Shown one piece after another: positions 8,642 through 17,090 of a DNA stretch of 64,000 bases (the stretch's first letter is position 1; each line of letters starts with the position of its first letter). Location of the stretch: NCBI RefSeq assembly GCF_947493595.1, contig NZ_CANLRL010000001.1:1-64000 (forward strand), given 5' to 3'. The stretch comes from an uncultured Shimia sp. Lineage in GTDB: Bacteria > Pseudomonadota > Alphaproteobacteria > Rhodobacterales > Rhodobacteraceae. Under the pieces are notes generated by a model, which made no database searches, had not been told where the DNA came from, and saw only the letters and a program-made list of their open reading frames with translations. A program made the position numbers and the translations under genes.

Positions 8642-11065
8642 TTAAACTTTTGAAAGCCCGCTGTCGTTCATCAGTGCCGTTGTCTCCTCCGCCAGCAGGC
8701 GCTCTTCCGCGCTGCCACTTTGAACCGGCACTTTGCCAACTTCTAACAACAACGGCGCGGCGAGTGGCGTGACATGCGGCGCGGCAACGTGGTCAATGCG
8801 ATTCCCAACATTTTTAAACAACACTTCGATCCGCGAAAAATCCACCAGACCGCGCAACGCCTCTTCGCGGGTGATTTGCATCAAGACGTGATCAGGATCG
8901 TATTTGAGCAGGGTTTCGTAAAGAATGTCTGAACTGAACGTTGCCTGCCGACCGGACTTGCGCGCACTTGGGGTGTTGCGCTCGATCAGGCCGGCGATGG
9001 TGGCCGCGCCCCGGAAGGTTTTCTTCATCAGCGCATTGCCAGCGAGCCAACCGTCCAGACCGTCTTTCAGGGCTTTAAGATCAAACAGAGGGCGCGGATC
9101 GATCACTTCGTCCAGCCCCCAAATGAGCGTTGCGTAGTCTGACGAGACAAAGCCCATGGGCGCGAGGTCCATGTCTTCCATGCGTTTGGTCAGGAGCAGG
9201 CCCAGAGTTTGCTGCGCGTTGCGCCCGGCAAACCCATAAACACACATGTTTTGGCGGCCATCACGCTCGAAAGTTTCGACCAGAAGTCGCCCCGGCTCCG
9301 GCAAGCGTGATATGCTGCGTTGGAGGTGCAACCAGTCGGCGGTGTGCGCCGGTAGATCTGGCCAGTTATTGGCCTGCAGGTAACGTAGGGTGCGTTGGGA
9401 AAGCTGTGTAGAGGTTGAGAATTTGCTACCGGAGAACACGGCCACGCGTGGTTTACGGCTGGCGTTGCGGGAGACCTCTACGGTCATGTCACGCAGGCCT
9501 TCGTAGCGTACAATTTGACCGCCAATCAGAAAAGTGTCACCTGCTGATAGGGTCGCGGCAAAGGCTTCTTCGACTTCACCCAAAGGTTTGCCGCCGCGAT
9601 TGCGCTTGAGCTGAACCTTGAGCGTGTCACTGTCCTGAATGGTGCCGGCGTTCATACGTAGGCGGGCGGCGGCGCGGGGATCTCGCAATTGCCATTGGCC
9701 GTCTGGGCGCTGTTGCAGTCGTTGCCAGCGGTCATAGGCTTTGAGGGCGTAGCCGCCGGTGGCGCAGAACTCCAGACAGGTGTCAAAGCCGTCGCGGGTG
9801 AGATCGGCAAAGGCGCCAGCGCTGGTCATTTCGGTATAGAGCGCGTCCGCGTCAAAGGGGCTGGAAGCGGCCCGCAACAGGATATGCTGGCACAGCACGT
9901 CGCGGGGGCCAGGGCCACGAGGATCGCCGTCGAGATCGCCTTCCTGAACAGCTTGCAGAGCGTTGATGCACTCGACAACTTCCCAGCGGTTGGCAGGCAC
10001 CAACAGGGCTTTGGACGGGGCATTGTAGCGGTGGTTCGCGCGGCCAATGCGTTGCACGAGGCGTTTGACGTTTTTGGGGGCACCCACCTGGATGACAAGG
10101 TCGACGTCGCCCCAATCAATACCCAGGTCGAGACTTCCGGTGCAGACGATGGCGCGCAAGTCGCCACGCACCATGGCGGCCTCTACCTTCTCGCGCTGCT
10201 GGCGATCAAGGCTGCCGTGGTGGATACCGATTGGCAGGCTCTCGTCATTGGCAAGCCACAGATTGTGAAAGAAAATTTCCGCCTGCGCACGGGTGTTGTG
10301 GAAGATCAGCGTGGTCTTGTGCGCCTTGACTTGTGCAAGCACGGCGGGGATAGCGTAGGCCGCGCCGCCGCCGAGCCAGGGCGGGGCCTCCTTGGTTTCC
10401 AGCATGGCAATGTTCGGGGCGGGACCGGGATCTGCGTAGAGGATTTTGCACGGGTCCGGATTGCGCGCGAGCAGTTTGGCGATGTCTTCCGGGTGGTCCA
10501 CCGTGGCGGAGAGGCCAACCCGTTTGAGATCGGGACAGAGCGATTGTAGCCGGGCGAGCGCGAGGAAAAGCTGATCGCCGCGTTTGCTTTCGGCCAGGGC
10601 GTGAATTTCATCAACAACCACACGTTTGAGGCCTTTGAAGATGCGGGGCGCATCTTCGTAAGAGGTTAAAAGGGCAAGGCTTTCCGGGGTTGTGAGGAGG
10701 ATGTGCGGCGGGTCCACGCGCTGGCGTTTCTTCATGGTTTGCGAGGTGTCGCCGGTGCGGTCTTCGATGCGGATGTCGAGGCCGATCTCCTCCACCGGGG
10801 CGCGCAGATTACGTTTGATGTCGGCCGCCAGCGCTTTAAGCGGGGAAACGTAGAGCGTGTGCAGGCCGTCATGCGGCGTGGTGGCCAGATCCGCCAATGT
10901 GGGCAGGAACCCGGCGAGGGTTTTACCGCCGCCTGTGGGTGCGATCAGCAGGGTGCAGGGATCGTCGGCGCGGGCGAGCATGTCGCGCTGATGCGGGTGC
11001 GGCTGCCAGTTTCGGTTGGCAAACCACGCTTCGATATTGTCGGGTAAAGCCGTCGTCTCCGGCAA
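8642..11065 (-). CDS. Ligase-associated DNA damage response DEXH-box helicase
   Basis: This 807-residue superfamily 2 helicase has the Lhr-type layout. It shows a Q-like region (WQPHPHQRDML), Walker A APTGGGKTLAGF, DEIH box VVVDEIHALAES, motif III GLSATVDHPE, motif VI QRIGRANHR, then winged-helix and Lhr accessory domains to the end. It is taken to unwind DNA or DNA:RNA hybrids during repair, together with PdeM immediately downstream. It starts three bases after the ArsR-type regulator stop on the same strand, so the three genes look like one operon. The partner ligase and exonuclease usually encoded here are absent from the window. Confidence 0.92.
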   Translation of the reverse strand: MPETTALPDNIEAWFANRNWQPHPHQRDMLARADDPCTLLIAPTGGGKTLAGFLPTLADLATTPHDGLHTLYVSPLKALAADIKRNLRAPVEEIGLDIRIEDRTGDTSQTMKKRQRVDPPHILLTTPESLALLTSYEDAPRIFKGLKRVVVDEIHALAESKRGDQLFLALARLQSLCPDLKRVGLSATVDHPEDIAKLLARNPDPCKILYADPGPAPNIAMLETKEAPPWLGGGAAYAIPAVLAQVKAHKTTLIFHNTRAQAEIFFHNLWLANDESLPIGIHHGSLDRQQREKVEAAMVRGDLRAIVCTGSLDLGIDWGDVDLVIQVGAPKNVKRLVQRIGRANHRYNAPSKALLVPANRWEVVECINALQAVQEGDLDGDPRGPGPRDVLCQHILLRAASSPFDADALYTEMTSAGAFADLTRDGFDTCLEFCATGGYALKAYDRWQRLQQRPDGQWQLRDPRAAARLRMNAGTIQDSDTLKVQLKRNRGGKPLGEVEEAFAATLSAGDTFLIGGQIVRYEGLRDMTVEVSRNASRKPRVAVFSGSKFSTSTQLSQRTLRYLQANNWPDLPAHTADWLHLQRSISRLPEPGRLLVETFERDGRQNMCVYGFAGRNAQQTLGLLLTKRMEDMDLAPMGFVSSDYATLIWGLDEVIDPRPLFDLKALKDGLDGWLAGNALMKKTFRGAATIAGLIERNTPSARKSGRQATFSSDILYETLLKYDPDHVLMQITREEALRGLVDFSRIEVLFKNVGNRIDHVAAPHVTPLAAPLLLEVGKVPVQSGSAEERLLAEETTALMNDSGLSKV

Positions 11066-11068
11066 GGG

Positions 11069-11437
11069 TCAGGTCGCGTCGGGGGCGCAGAAAAGGTTAT
11101 ATAACAGGGAGATAACCTGTGAAGTGTTGTCATCCGCCAGACTGTAGTAGATGGTCTTTCCGTCGCGCCGTGTGGCGACAAGACCCTCTTCGCGCAGGCG
11201 TGCCAGCATCTGGCTGACGGCGGCTTGGCGCAGATCCAGAAGCGCTTCCAGTTCCGACACGGATTTTTCACCGGACCCTAAGTGGCACAAGATCATCAAA
11301 CGGCCCGAATGCGCCAGCGTTTTAAGGTAAGCTGCTGCGGCTTCGGCGTTTTTCTCCATCTCGGAGGGCGGTGGCGGCGGGGTTTGGATATTCACGGTAA
11401 TGGGCCCAGTTTCTCCTGACTGTGCCTCATATAGCAT
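11069..11437 (-). CDS. ArsR-family regulator with the SqrR/BigR redox cysteine pair
   Basis: This is a 122-residue winged-helix protein: LKTLAHSGRLMILCHL begins the fold, VSELEALLDLRQAAVSQMLA is the recognition helix region and DGKTIYYSL the wing. Cys51 and Cys117 are spaced by 66 residues. That equals the spacing of the two conserved cysteines of SqrR (Cys41/Cys107) and BigR, which form a disulfide or polysulfide bridge and release DNA. Metal-site cysteines of classical ArsR are absent. This suggests a persulfide- or oxidant-sensing repressor. Its start is uncertain: ATG 11437 is used, GTG 11395 is possible, and neither has a clear ribosome site. Confidence 0.85.
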   Translation of the reverse strand: MLYEAQSGETGPITVNIQTPPPPPSEMEKNAEAAAAYLKTLAHSGRLMILCHLGSGEKSVSELEALLDLRQAAVSQMLARLREEGLVATRRDGKTIYYSLADDNTSQVISLLYNLFCAPDAT

Positions 11438-11462
11438 CGACCGCCGCGGTTTTCGAGATGTC

Positions 11463-12692
11463 TTACGATTTTAGTGGGGCACCGCCGGCAAAAGCGTTGC
11501 CGTTGACGTAGTCGCAGGGGGCGTCCTGCATTTGTAGATGTAGGCCGTTGCCGTCAAATTTATGTTTTCTGGCAAGGGTTTCGTTGACCTCAATGCCCAG
11601 TCCTGGGGCTGTTGGCGGGGTTACAAAACCGTTTTCAACCTTGATGGAGGATGTGATGAGCGCGTCGTGGAATTTGGTCTCGATGGTCTCGATCATCAGG
11701 AGGTTGGGAATGGAGGCGGCAAGGTGAATATTGGCGGCCCACTCAACGGGGCCGGCATAGAGGTGTGGGGCCATTTGGGCGTTGTAACACTCTGCAATTG
11801 ATGCAACTTTTTTCATTTCCCAAATGCCGCCTGCACGTCCCAAAGCGGGTTGCAGGATCTCGGCGGCACCGGTGCGCAACACGGCGGCGAACTCGGATTT
11901 GGTGGTCATACGCTCGCCGGTAGCCACTGGAATCCTTACGTTTTTGGCCACACGCGCCATGTCTTCGATGTTGTCCGGCGGGGTGGGTTCTTCGAACCAG
12001 AGCGGGCTGAAAGGTTCCAAAGCTTGGCCCAACCGGATGGCGCCCGCCGTGCTAAATTGACCGTGGGTGCCGAAGAGTAAATCTGCTTTGTTTCCAACAG
12101 CTTCGCGTATGGCAGCGCAGAAGGCGACGGACATATCGATGTCGCTCATCGCAGGCATGTGGCCGCCGCGCATGGTGTAGGGGCCCGCGGGGTCGAATTT
12201 CACCGCTGTGTAGCCTTTGTCGACCATGGCCTGCGCGCTTTCGGCGGCCATTTCCGGTGAGGTCCAAAATTCGGAAATGTCATGGTGATCAAGAGGATAG
12301 AGGTATGTATAGGTGCGCAGGCGTTCGTTCATCAACCCGCCTAGGAGGGCATAGACGGGGCGGTCGCGGTCTTTGCCCAAGATGTCCCAGCAGGCGATTT
12401 CGAGACCGGAAAAAGCGCCCATAACCGTTAAGTCGGGGCGTTGCGTAAAGCCGGATGAGTAGGTGCGGCGGAACAAACGTTCAATGTTTTCAGGGTTTTC
12501 GCCCTCAAAATACCGTTCAAAAACGTCACGGATCACCGCTTCCATAGCCTCGGGGCCAACGGAGGAGGCGTAGCATTCGCCCCAACCCGTTATGCCGGTA
12601 TCTGTTTGAAGTTTCACCAAAATCCAATAGCGCCCGCCCCAGCCAGGGGCGGGAGGCGCGGTGACGATGATATCCAGATCGGTGAGCTTCAT
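11463..12692 (-). CDS. Enolase-superfamily (mandelate racemase/muconate lactonizing type) enzyme, probable sugar-acid dehydratase
   Basis: This 409-residue protein has an N-terminal capping domain (to ~130, ending in the family motif IACWDILGKD) and a TIM barrel. Barrel signatures are TAVKFDP (catalytic lysine region), LWFEEPTPP and VATGER (two metal glutamates), MAPHLYAGP (catalytic His) and LLMIET. The third-strand position that normally offers an aspartate reads LLFGTHGQF. The start at 12692 has TAAGGATT ten bases upstream; the longer frame to 12752 lacks support. Substrate is unknown, though acid-sugar dehydratases look closest. It lies downstream of tmpAB and 25 bases upstream of the ArsR gene. 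Confidence 0.83.
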   Translation of the reverse strand: MKLTDLDIIVTAPPAPGWGGRYWILVKLQTDTGITGWGECYASSVGPEAMEAVIRDVFERYFEGENPENIERLFRRTYSSGFTQRPDLTVMGAFSGLEIACWDILGKDRDRPVYALLGGLMNERLRTYTYLYPLDHHDISEFWTSPEMAAESAQAMVDKGYTAVKFDPAGPYTMRGGHMPAMSDIDMSVAFCAAIREAVGNKADLLFGTHGQFSTAGAIRLGQALEPFSPLWFEEPTPPDNIEDMARVAKNVRIPVATGERMTTKSEFAAVLRTGAAEILQPALGRAGGIWEMKKVASIAECYNAQMAPHLYAGPVEWAANIHLAASIPNLLMIETIETKFHDALITSSIKVENGFVTPPTAPGLGIEVNETLARKHKFDGNGLHLQMQDAPCDYVNGNAFAGGAPLKS

Positions 12693-12814
12693 CGGCTTAA
12701 TCCTTACGACAGCGTACGATGAAGTAAGGGGCCCTTTTGACCACAAAATCAACGTCGGTATTTTGTCGGTATCGCGACTGTTTTGCGGTGGTGCGTATTT
12801 GTCCGTTGTGTTTG

Positions 12815-13414
12815 TTAACCTGAAGATGCGTTAAGATGTGCATCCACCACGCGCTGCACCATCGGGGCAAAATGCCAATAGTCCGGCGTGACCATGTCGG
12901 CGCGTTTTCCAGCCTCGTCGAGGTAACGAACCTGAATGATCTTCACCAAGTTGGGGTTGGCTTCAAAAGTGGTGACTTCGTCCTCAGACATTGGTCCGCC
13001 TTGTAACTCCAATGTGTGCACCGAGGCAGCGGAGAGGCGTTTGAAGTATTCCGGCTTGGTGGCACAGAGATAGCGTTTGGCGGCGACGTGGTAGAGCACA
13101 CAATCGGTGACTACAGATGGGAAGAAGGGGGCAAGCACTTCGGCGCCCGCGTCTTCGTGGTGGCGGTCTTCGGTATCGTCGGGATGATAGGTGCCAAACT
13201 CGGAGGTGAAGTGACCTATGTCATGCAGGAGGGCGCTTACGATGACGTCTTCGGGCATGCCGTTTTGCTCGGCAATGGTGGCGCCTTGTAACATGTGTTC
13301 CGCCATGGTGACTGGCTCACCGAGGTATTCTTCGCCGCCGCGACGGTCAAAGATGTCTCCCAAGAAGGCGACGATGTTGTCCTGCGATAGGGTAGAGAAA
13401 TCTGGCTTGCTCAT
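12815..13414 (-). CDS. tmpB: HD-domain mixed-valent di-iron oxygenase, TmpB-like ((R)-1-hydroxy-2-trimethylaminoethylphosphonate oxygenase)
   Basis: This 199-residue HD-fold protein resembles PhnZ/TmpB rather than a phosphohydrolase. Ligand candidates are His40 (MAEH), His64-Asp65 (LLHDIGHF), His86 (RHHED), His109 (LYHVAAKRYL) and Asp166 (RYLDEAGK). Tyr30 and Glu33 in EEYLGEPVT match the Tyr/Glu pair that guards the iron in PhnZ. TmpB cleaves the C-P bond of hydroxylated trimethylaminoethylphosphonate, giving glycine betaine and phosphate. The gene overlaps the tmpA stop by four bases (ATGA), as expected for a two-step pathway. The assignment relies on this pairing; PhnZ itself would pair with PhnY. 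Confidence 0.87.
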   Translation of the reverse strand: MSKPDFSTLSQDNIVAFLGDIFDRRGGEEYLGEPVTMAEHMLQGATIAEQNGMPEDVIVSALLHDIGHFTSEFGTYHPDDTEDRHHEDAGAEVLAPFFPSVVTDCVLYHVAAKRYLCATKPEYFKRLSAASVHTLELQGGPMSEDEVTTFEANPNLVKIIQVRYLDEAGKRADMVTPDYWHFAPMVQRVVDAHLNASSG

Positions 13415-14538
13415 GCCTTTGCCTCCAGCGCTGCGAGGGTGGAGAGCAACCCGTCTTTGTCCGCGTAGCAGCCTTGCAGCCAGCGTTTGCCTGCGCCGGA
13501 GTAACCTTTGCGGGCGTGCAACACGCGGGTGTTGTCCACAATGAAGGCCTCGCCAGGGGTAAGCTTGAAGCGAACTTCGGATGCTGGATCGTCGATGATG
13601 TCTGAAAGCTGACGCATGGCGGCATAGTACGCGGGCATTTTGTCAAATGGTACATCCACCGGTGCGGCGGCGGAGCGGGCGTTGAAGCGGATGTTTTGCA
13701 ACGTGCCTTCGGGGGTGAGGCCAATCACCGGACGGCGGGAGGTGAGTTTCACACCAGCCTCACCTGCGTATTCAAAGCGCGCGGAACAGCTGTGCAGAAG
13801 TGCAAAACCTTCTGGGTAAATCTCGCGCAGCTTTTGCGCCGCTGCAAAGCCATCAACCACCATGTTGTCGCCACCTTCGGCGGAATTCTCAAGGCAGGAC
13901 AGGACTTGCAGGGTTGGTACCGGATCGCGGTAGGGGTTGTCTGTGTGGGCTTGAAGCCCAAGGCCGGTGAAGGCGAGGTTGGTTGGGTTGACCTCTGTGC
14001 GGACCTCAAAATGACGGCCGTAGTTGGTCTCGCGCACAAAGCCGAAAAGGTCGACCACCTTGAACAGGGCGCCGGATTCCGTGGGCAGGCCGGTAACCTT
14101 GGCAAAGCCATAGCGGCGGATGGCGGCGAGCCATGTGCGTTTGGCCTCGGCGTTTGTGGCGAGGTCGGGGTAGTGGCCGGTGGGCACGGTGTCGTTGAGG
14201 GCTTCCCCCCAGGTTTCTGCATGTTCCGGCAGGTGGCCGGGCGTGGTGTCCTGTGGGCGGTCATAGGCGTTTGCGAGCAGCCACGCGATGGGGAAGGAAA
14301 CCGATTTGTTGTCGTCTGTAAAAGAGATTTCAACGGCGCTCTCGGAGGCTTCTGCCGTGGCGAGCGCGCAGTTGTCTGGCAGGTCGGCCAGAGTGATCAG
14401 CCGCTGGCCGTTGCCGGGATCGCGGGTGTCCGCATCCAGCGCGTTGTGGCGCAGCCAGACGCCATGGAAGCGGTGGCTGCCGGAGCTGGTTGTGAGCGTG
14501 AGGACCTGATTGTCGGGGGAGAGTTGCACCTGGGTCAT
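13411..14538 (-). CDS. tmpA: Fe(II)/2-oxoglutarate dioxygenase, TmpA-like (2-trimethylaminoethylphosphonate hydroxylase)
   Basis: This 375-residue protein is built like gamma-butyrobetaine dioxygenase: an N-terminal DUF971-like domain (~10-90, WLRHNALDADTRDPG) and a TauD-type double-stranded beta-helix with the iron triad H-x-D in GLQAHTDNPYRDP and the distal His in FIVDNTRVLHARKGYSG. The N-terminal domain lacks the zinc-binding cysteines of true BBOX. TmpA hydroxylates C1 of 2-trimethylaminoethylphosphonate and feeds TmpB, encoded next with a four-base overlap. Carnitine synthesis is therefore less likely. Start at 14538 has AAGGAC nine bases upstream; the longer frame to 14643 runs into the divergent promoter. 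Confidence 0.86.
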   Translation of the reverse strand: MTQVQLSPDNQVLTLTTSSGSHRFHGVWLRHNALDADTRDPGNGQRLITLADLPDNCALATAEASESAVEISFTDDNKSVSFPIAWLLANAYDRPQDTTPGHLPEHAETWGEALNDTVPTGHYPDLATNAEAKRTWLAAIRRYGFAKVTGLPTESGALFKVVDLFGFVRETNYGRHFEVRTEVNPTNLAFTGLGLQAHTDNPYRDPVPTLQVLSCLENSAEGGDNMVVDGFAAAQKLREIYPEGFALLHSCSARFEYAGEAGVKLTSRRPVIGLTPEGTLQNIRFNARSAAAPVDVPFDKMPAYYAAMRQLSDIIDDPASEVRFKLTPGEAFIVDNTRVLHARKGYSGAGKRWLQGCYADKDGLLSTLAALEAKA

Positions 14539-14573
14539 GCGATGTCCTTGGGTTGGGCGAGGGCAATGATATC

Positions 14574-14583
14574 TTGTCGACAA
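14574..14583. promoter_or_regulatory. Candidate operator between tmpA and the LysR gene
   Basis: The ten-base perfect palindrome TTGTCGACAA lies in the ~107-base divergent intergenic region, 36 bases before tmpA and 63 before the regulator. LysR-type proteins often bind such sites and act on both promoters. No experimental support; assignment is by position only. Confidence 0.35.
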
Positions 14584-14645
14584 ACTGGGCATGCGCAGAC
14601 ATAAACTCAAATTATCCTTTTTCATCCTGAGAGGCTGTTTCACTT

Positions 14646-15509
14646 ATGGACAAGGCTGGGTTTGATCATCTGCCATTGGAGTGGGTACGGGCGTTTGAGG
14701 CGGCGGCGCGGTTGGGCAGTTTCACGGCGGCGGCGCAGGAAACCGGATTGACGCAATCGGCGATCAGCCAGCGGATTGGCAATTTAGAGGCACGGTTGGG
14801 GACGCAGCTGTTTGTGCGGCAGGCGCGACGGATCACCCTGACGGTGGATGGCGAGGCTTGGCTGCCGCATGTGCAGGCGGCGTTGGTGGGGTTGCGGGAC
14901 AGCACAGAGGCGTTGTTTGGCGTGTCGCGCAATCGGTTGACGATTTCGGCAAGCGCGTCGGTGAATGAGCTGTGGCTGGTGCCGCGCTTGGGGCAATTGG
15001 CGGAGGTCAGCGGGGCGCAGATCACGCTGAGCACGATGGTGGTGGCCTCCGGTGATGCCAAAGACGATGCGGCGGTGCGCATACGCTATGGCAGTGGGGA
15101 TTGGCCGGTGGCCTATGCGGCGCCGCTCTATGAAGAGCGGTTGAGCCCGGTTGCGGCTCCGGCGTTGCTGGCCCAAGGCGAATGGCAGGCCTTGCCGCGT
15201 CTATCAGTGTCCGGTCCACGCCCAAGCTGGCGGCGGTGGTGTGCGGAGACAGATACGCCAACGACCCCCGTGGCGCATTTGAGGTTTGACAGTTTTTGCG
15301 CCGGGCTGGTGGCGGCGCGGGCCGGGCAAGGGGTGCTGCTGGCGTCTTTGCCCTTGGTGCAGGCGGAAATGGACGCGGGACGGTTGGTGCGGGTCATAGA
15401 CAAAGTGCTGCGCCACCATGAGACCTATTGGTTGCTTGGTACCAAAGAGCGGCTGTCGCGGCGGCAGTGGCGGCAGTTGTCGGGCTGTTTGGTGGACGGC
15501 GCGGCGTAG
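14646..15509 (+). CDS. LysR-family transcriptional regulator, divergent from tmpAB
   Basis: This 287-residue protein has the LysR winged helix at residues ~9-68 (FEAAARLGSFTAAAQETG, TQSAISQRIGNLE, LGTQLFVRQARRITLTVDGE), then a periplasmic-binding-like effector domain. The layout near the start (LPLEWVRAFEAAARL) is like the GcvA subgroup. It is transcribed away from tmpA, the normal arrangement for an activator of the adjacent operon. The effector could be the phosphonate or its hydroxylated form. The end is immediately adjacent to the stop of the convergent next gene. Confidence 0.88.
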   Translation: MDKAGFDHLPLEWVRAFEAAARLGSFTAAAQETGLTQSAISQRIGNLEARLGTQLFVRQARRITLTVDGEAWLPHVQAALVGLRDSTEALFGVSRNRLTISASASVNELWLVPRLGQLAEVSGAQITLSTMVVASGDAKDDAAVRIRYGSGDWPVAYAAPLYEERLSPVAAPALLAQGEWQALPRLSVSGPRPSWRRWCAETDTPTTPVAHLRFDSFCAGLVAARAGQGVLLASLPLVQAEMDAGRLVRVIDKVLRHHETYWLLGTKERLSRRQWRQLSGCLVDGAA

Positions 15510-15881
15510 TTAGGTCCCGATGGATTCGGCGAAGGCTTCGAGCTCGCGCTCGATTTCGCTGATCGCGGCTTGGGTGCTGAAGAAATAGAGGTCCGGGGCG
15601 TCGACGTCATCCATGAAGGCTTCGATTTCCATTTGGATCGGTTGGTCGTCGATCGCACCGGTGACGCGCCAGCGACGGGTGTCCTCAACCGCCATGCAGG
15701 CGAGGTTGCGACGGACCTCTTGGGCGAGGTCTGCCGGAAAATCCAGCCGCGGATTGTTGGCCAGTTGGGTGAAAAATGGCGCGACCTCGTCGGACGCGAA
15801 GTTCATCGAGGTCTGGGATGTCATTGGCGGCAGGGGCTTTGGTGCTGCTGGTTTGAAAAGGTCTTTCATGAGCTGGAACAT
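15510..15881 (-). CDS. Hypothetical protein, 123 residues
   Basis: No family was recognised. The protein is acidic, has no signal peptide or membrane helix, begins with a proline-rich stretch (KPAAPKPLPPM) and ends in a predicted helix rich in Glu (IERELEAFAESIG). Twenty-seven bases separate it from the upstream alcohol dehydrogenase gene on the same strand, so the two are probably co-transcribed. Its stop touches that of the LysR gene. Reading as a gene is supported by start position, codon pattern and lack of a better frame. Confidence 0.65.
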   Translation of the reverse strand: MFQLMKDLFKPAAPKPLPPMTSQTSMNFASDEVAPFFTQLANNPRLDFPADLAQEVRRNLACMAVEDTRRWRVTGAIDDQPIQMEIEAFMDDVDAPDLYFFSTQAAISEIERELEAFAESIGT

Positions 15882-15908
15882 TGCGCGCCTTTCGACATGT
15901 GTGATGGT

Positions 15909-16997
15909 TCAGCCGTCAAATACAATCACATTGCGCTTTGCGCTACCGGTTTTGGTGTCGGCGATGGCCTCGTTGATCTGATCCAGCGTCCAGCGGCCGG
16001 AGATCAGCTCGTCGAGTTTCAGGCGGCCTTGCTCATAGAGGTCGACCATCCATGGGATGTCGCGCTTGATCACCACGTCGCCCATTTTGGAGCCCTGCAT
16101 GCCCTGGCCGATGGCGGCGAGGATCACAGGCTCGTAGGTGGATTTTGCGCCGGAATGCGGCATGCCAACCATGATGACCTTGCCGCCGGGCGCGAGATAG
16201 CGGGGCGCATCGTCATAGGCGAGGATGGCGCCAACGGTCACGATCACCGCGTCGGCCCCGCGACCCATGGCGCGCATGGCTTTGATGAAGGGCTTTTTAT
16301 CGGTGGCGAGCACGCCGTCGGTGGCGCCGAATTCCTTGGCGATGGCCAGTTTCTCTTCGCTCATGTCGACAGCGACGATGCGGCGGGCGCCGGCGATACG
16401 CGCGCCTTGGATGGCGTTGAGGCCAACCCCGCCAGCGCCGATGACCACCACGTCCTGACCAGCGCGGATTTGGGCAGCGTTGACCACCGCGCCAACGCCG
16501 GTGATGACGCCGCAGGCGATCAGGCTGGCGGCTTCCATCGGGATGTCTTCAGAGATTTTCACCACTTGGGATTGGTCCACCACGACCTTTTCAGCAAACG
16601 CGCCGCAGGCCATGGCTTGGTGCAGCTTGCCGCCGTCCACAGTGGTCAGCGGGCCTTTGTCGCCATCATAGGGCGTGGAACAGATCACCGGCTTGCCGGA
16701 GGAGCAGGTGGGGCAGGTGCCACAGGCGCGGATCAGGGTCACAATCACCGGGTCGCCTTCCGCGAGGCCGGTCACGCCGTCGCCAACAGAAGTGATGTGT
16801 CCGGCGGCTTCGTGTCCGTAGACCGCAGGCAGGCTGCCGCCCCAGGCACCGTCGGCAAAGGAGATGTCAGAATGGCAGATGGCGACGGCGGAGAGTTTGA
16901 CCTCGATTTCGCCCATTTGCGGCGCACGCAGGGTGACGTCCTCAACAACAAGGGGCTGGCCAAACTCATGGCAGACGGCGGCTTTGATGGTGCTCAT
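15909..16997 (-). CDS. Zinc-dependent alcohol dehydrogenase (class III-like MDR family)
   Basis: This is a 362-residue NAD(P)-dependent medium-chain dehydrogenase. Catalytic zinc ligands are seen in AICHSDIS and VYGHEAAGH. The structural zinc loop has four cysteines (ACGTCPTC and a following IC about eight residues on), and the nucleotide fold has VIGAGGVGLNAIQGAR. Length and motifs resemble S-(hydroxymethyl)glutathione dehydrogenase relatives, but no formaldehyde genes are nearby to fix the substrate. It is the first gene of a short minus-strand pair with the 123-residue protein. Confidence 0.86.
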   Translation of the reverse strand: MSTIKAAVCHEFGQPLVVEDVTLRAPQMGEIEVKLSAVAICHSDISFADGAWGGSLPAVYGHEAAGHITSVGDGVTGLAEGDPVIVTLIRACGTCPTCSSGKPVICSTPYDGDKGPLTTVDGGKLHQAMACGAFAEKVVVDQSQVVKISEDIPMEAASLIACGVITGVGAVVNAAQIRAGQDVVVIGAGGVGLNAIQGARIAGARRIVAVDMSEEKLAIAKEFGATDGVLATDKKPFIKAMRAMGRGADAVIVTVGAILAYDDAPRYLAPGGKVIMVGMPHSGAKSTYEPVILAAIGQGMQGSKMGDVVIKRDIPWMVDLYEQGRLKLDELISGRWTLDQINEAIADTKTGSAKRNVIVFDG

Positions 16998-17090
16998 GGG
17001 CTAGTCCCTTGTGTTTGATGTCACATCCAGTTTGGTCCAGCTTAGGCACGCACTGGTGGTACAATCCAGACAAAGGGTGTCGTTTTTTGC

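Noticed and set aside
13411-14538. Gamma-butyrobetaine dioxygenase for carnitine synthesis
   Set aside because: The fold matches, but the zinc cysteines are missing and the partner gene is a TmpB/PhnZ-like HD oxygenase, which points to phosphonate breakdown.
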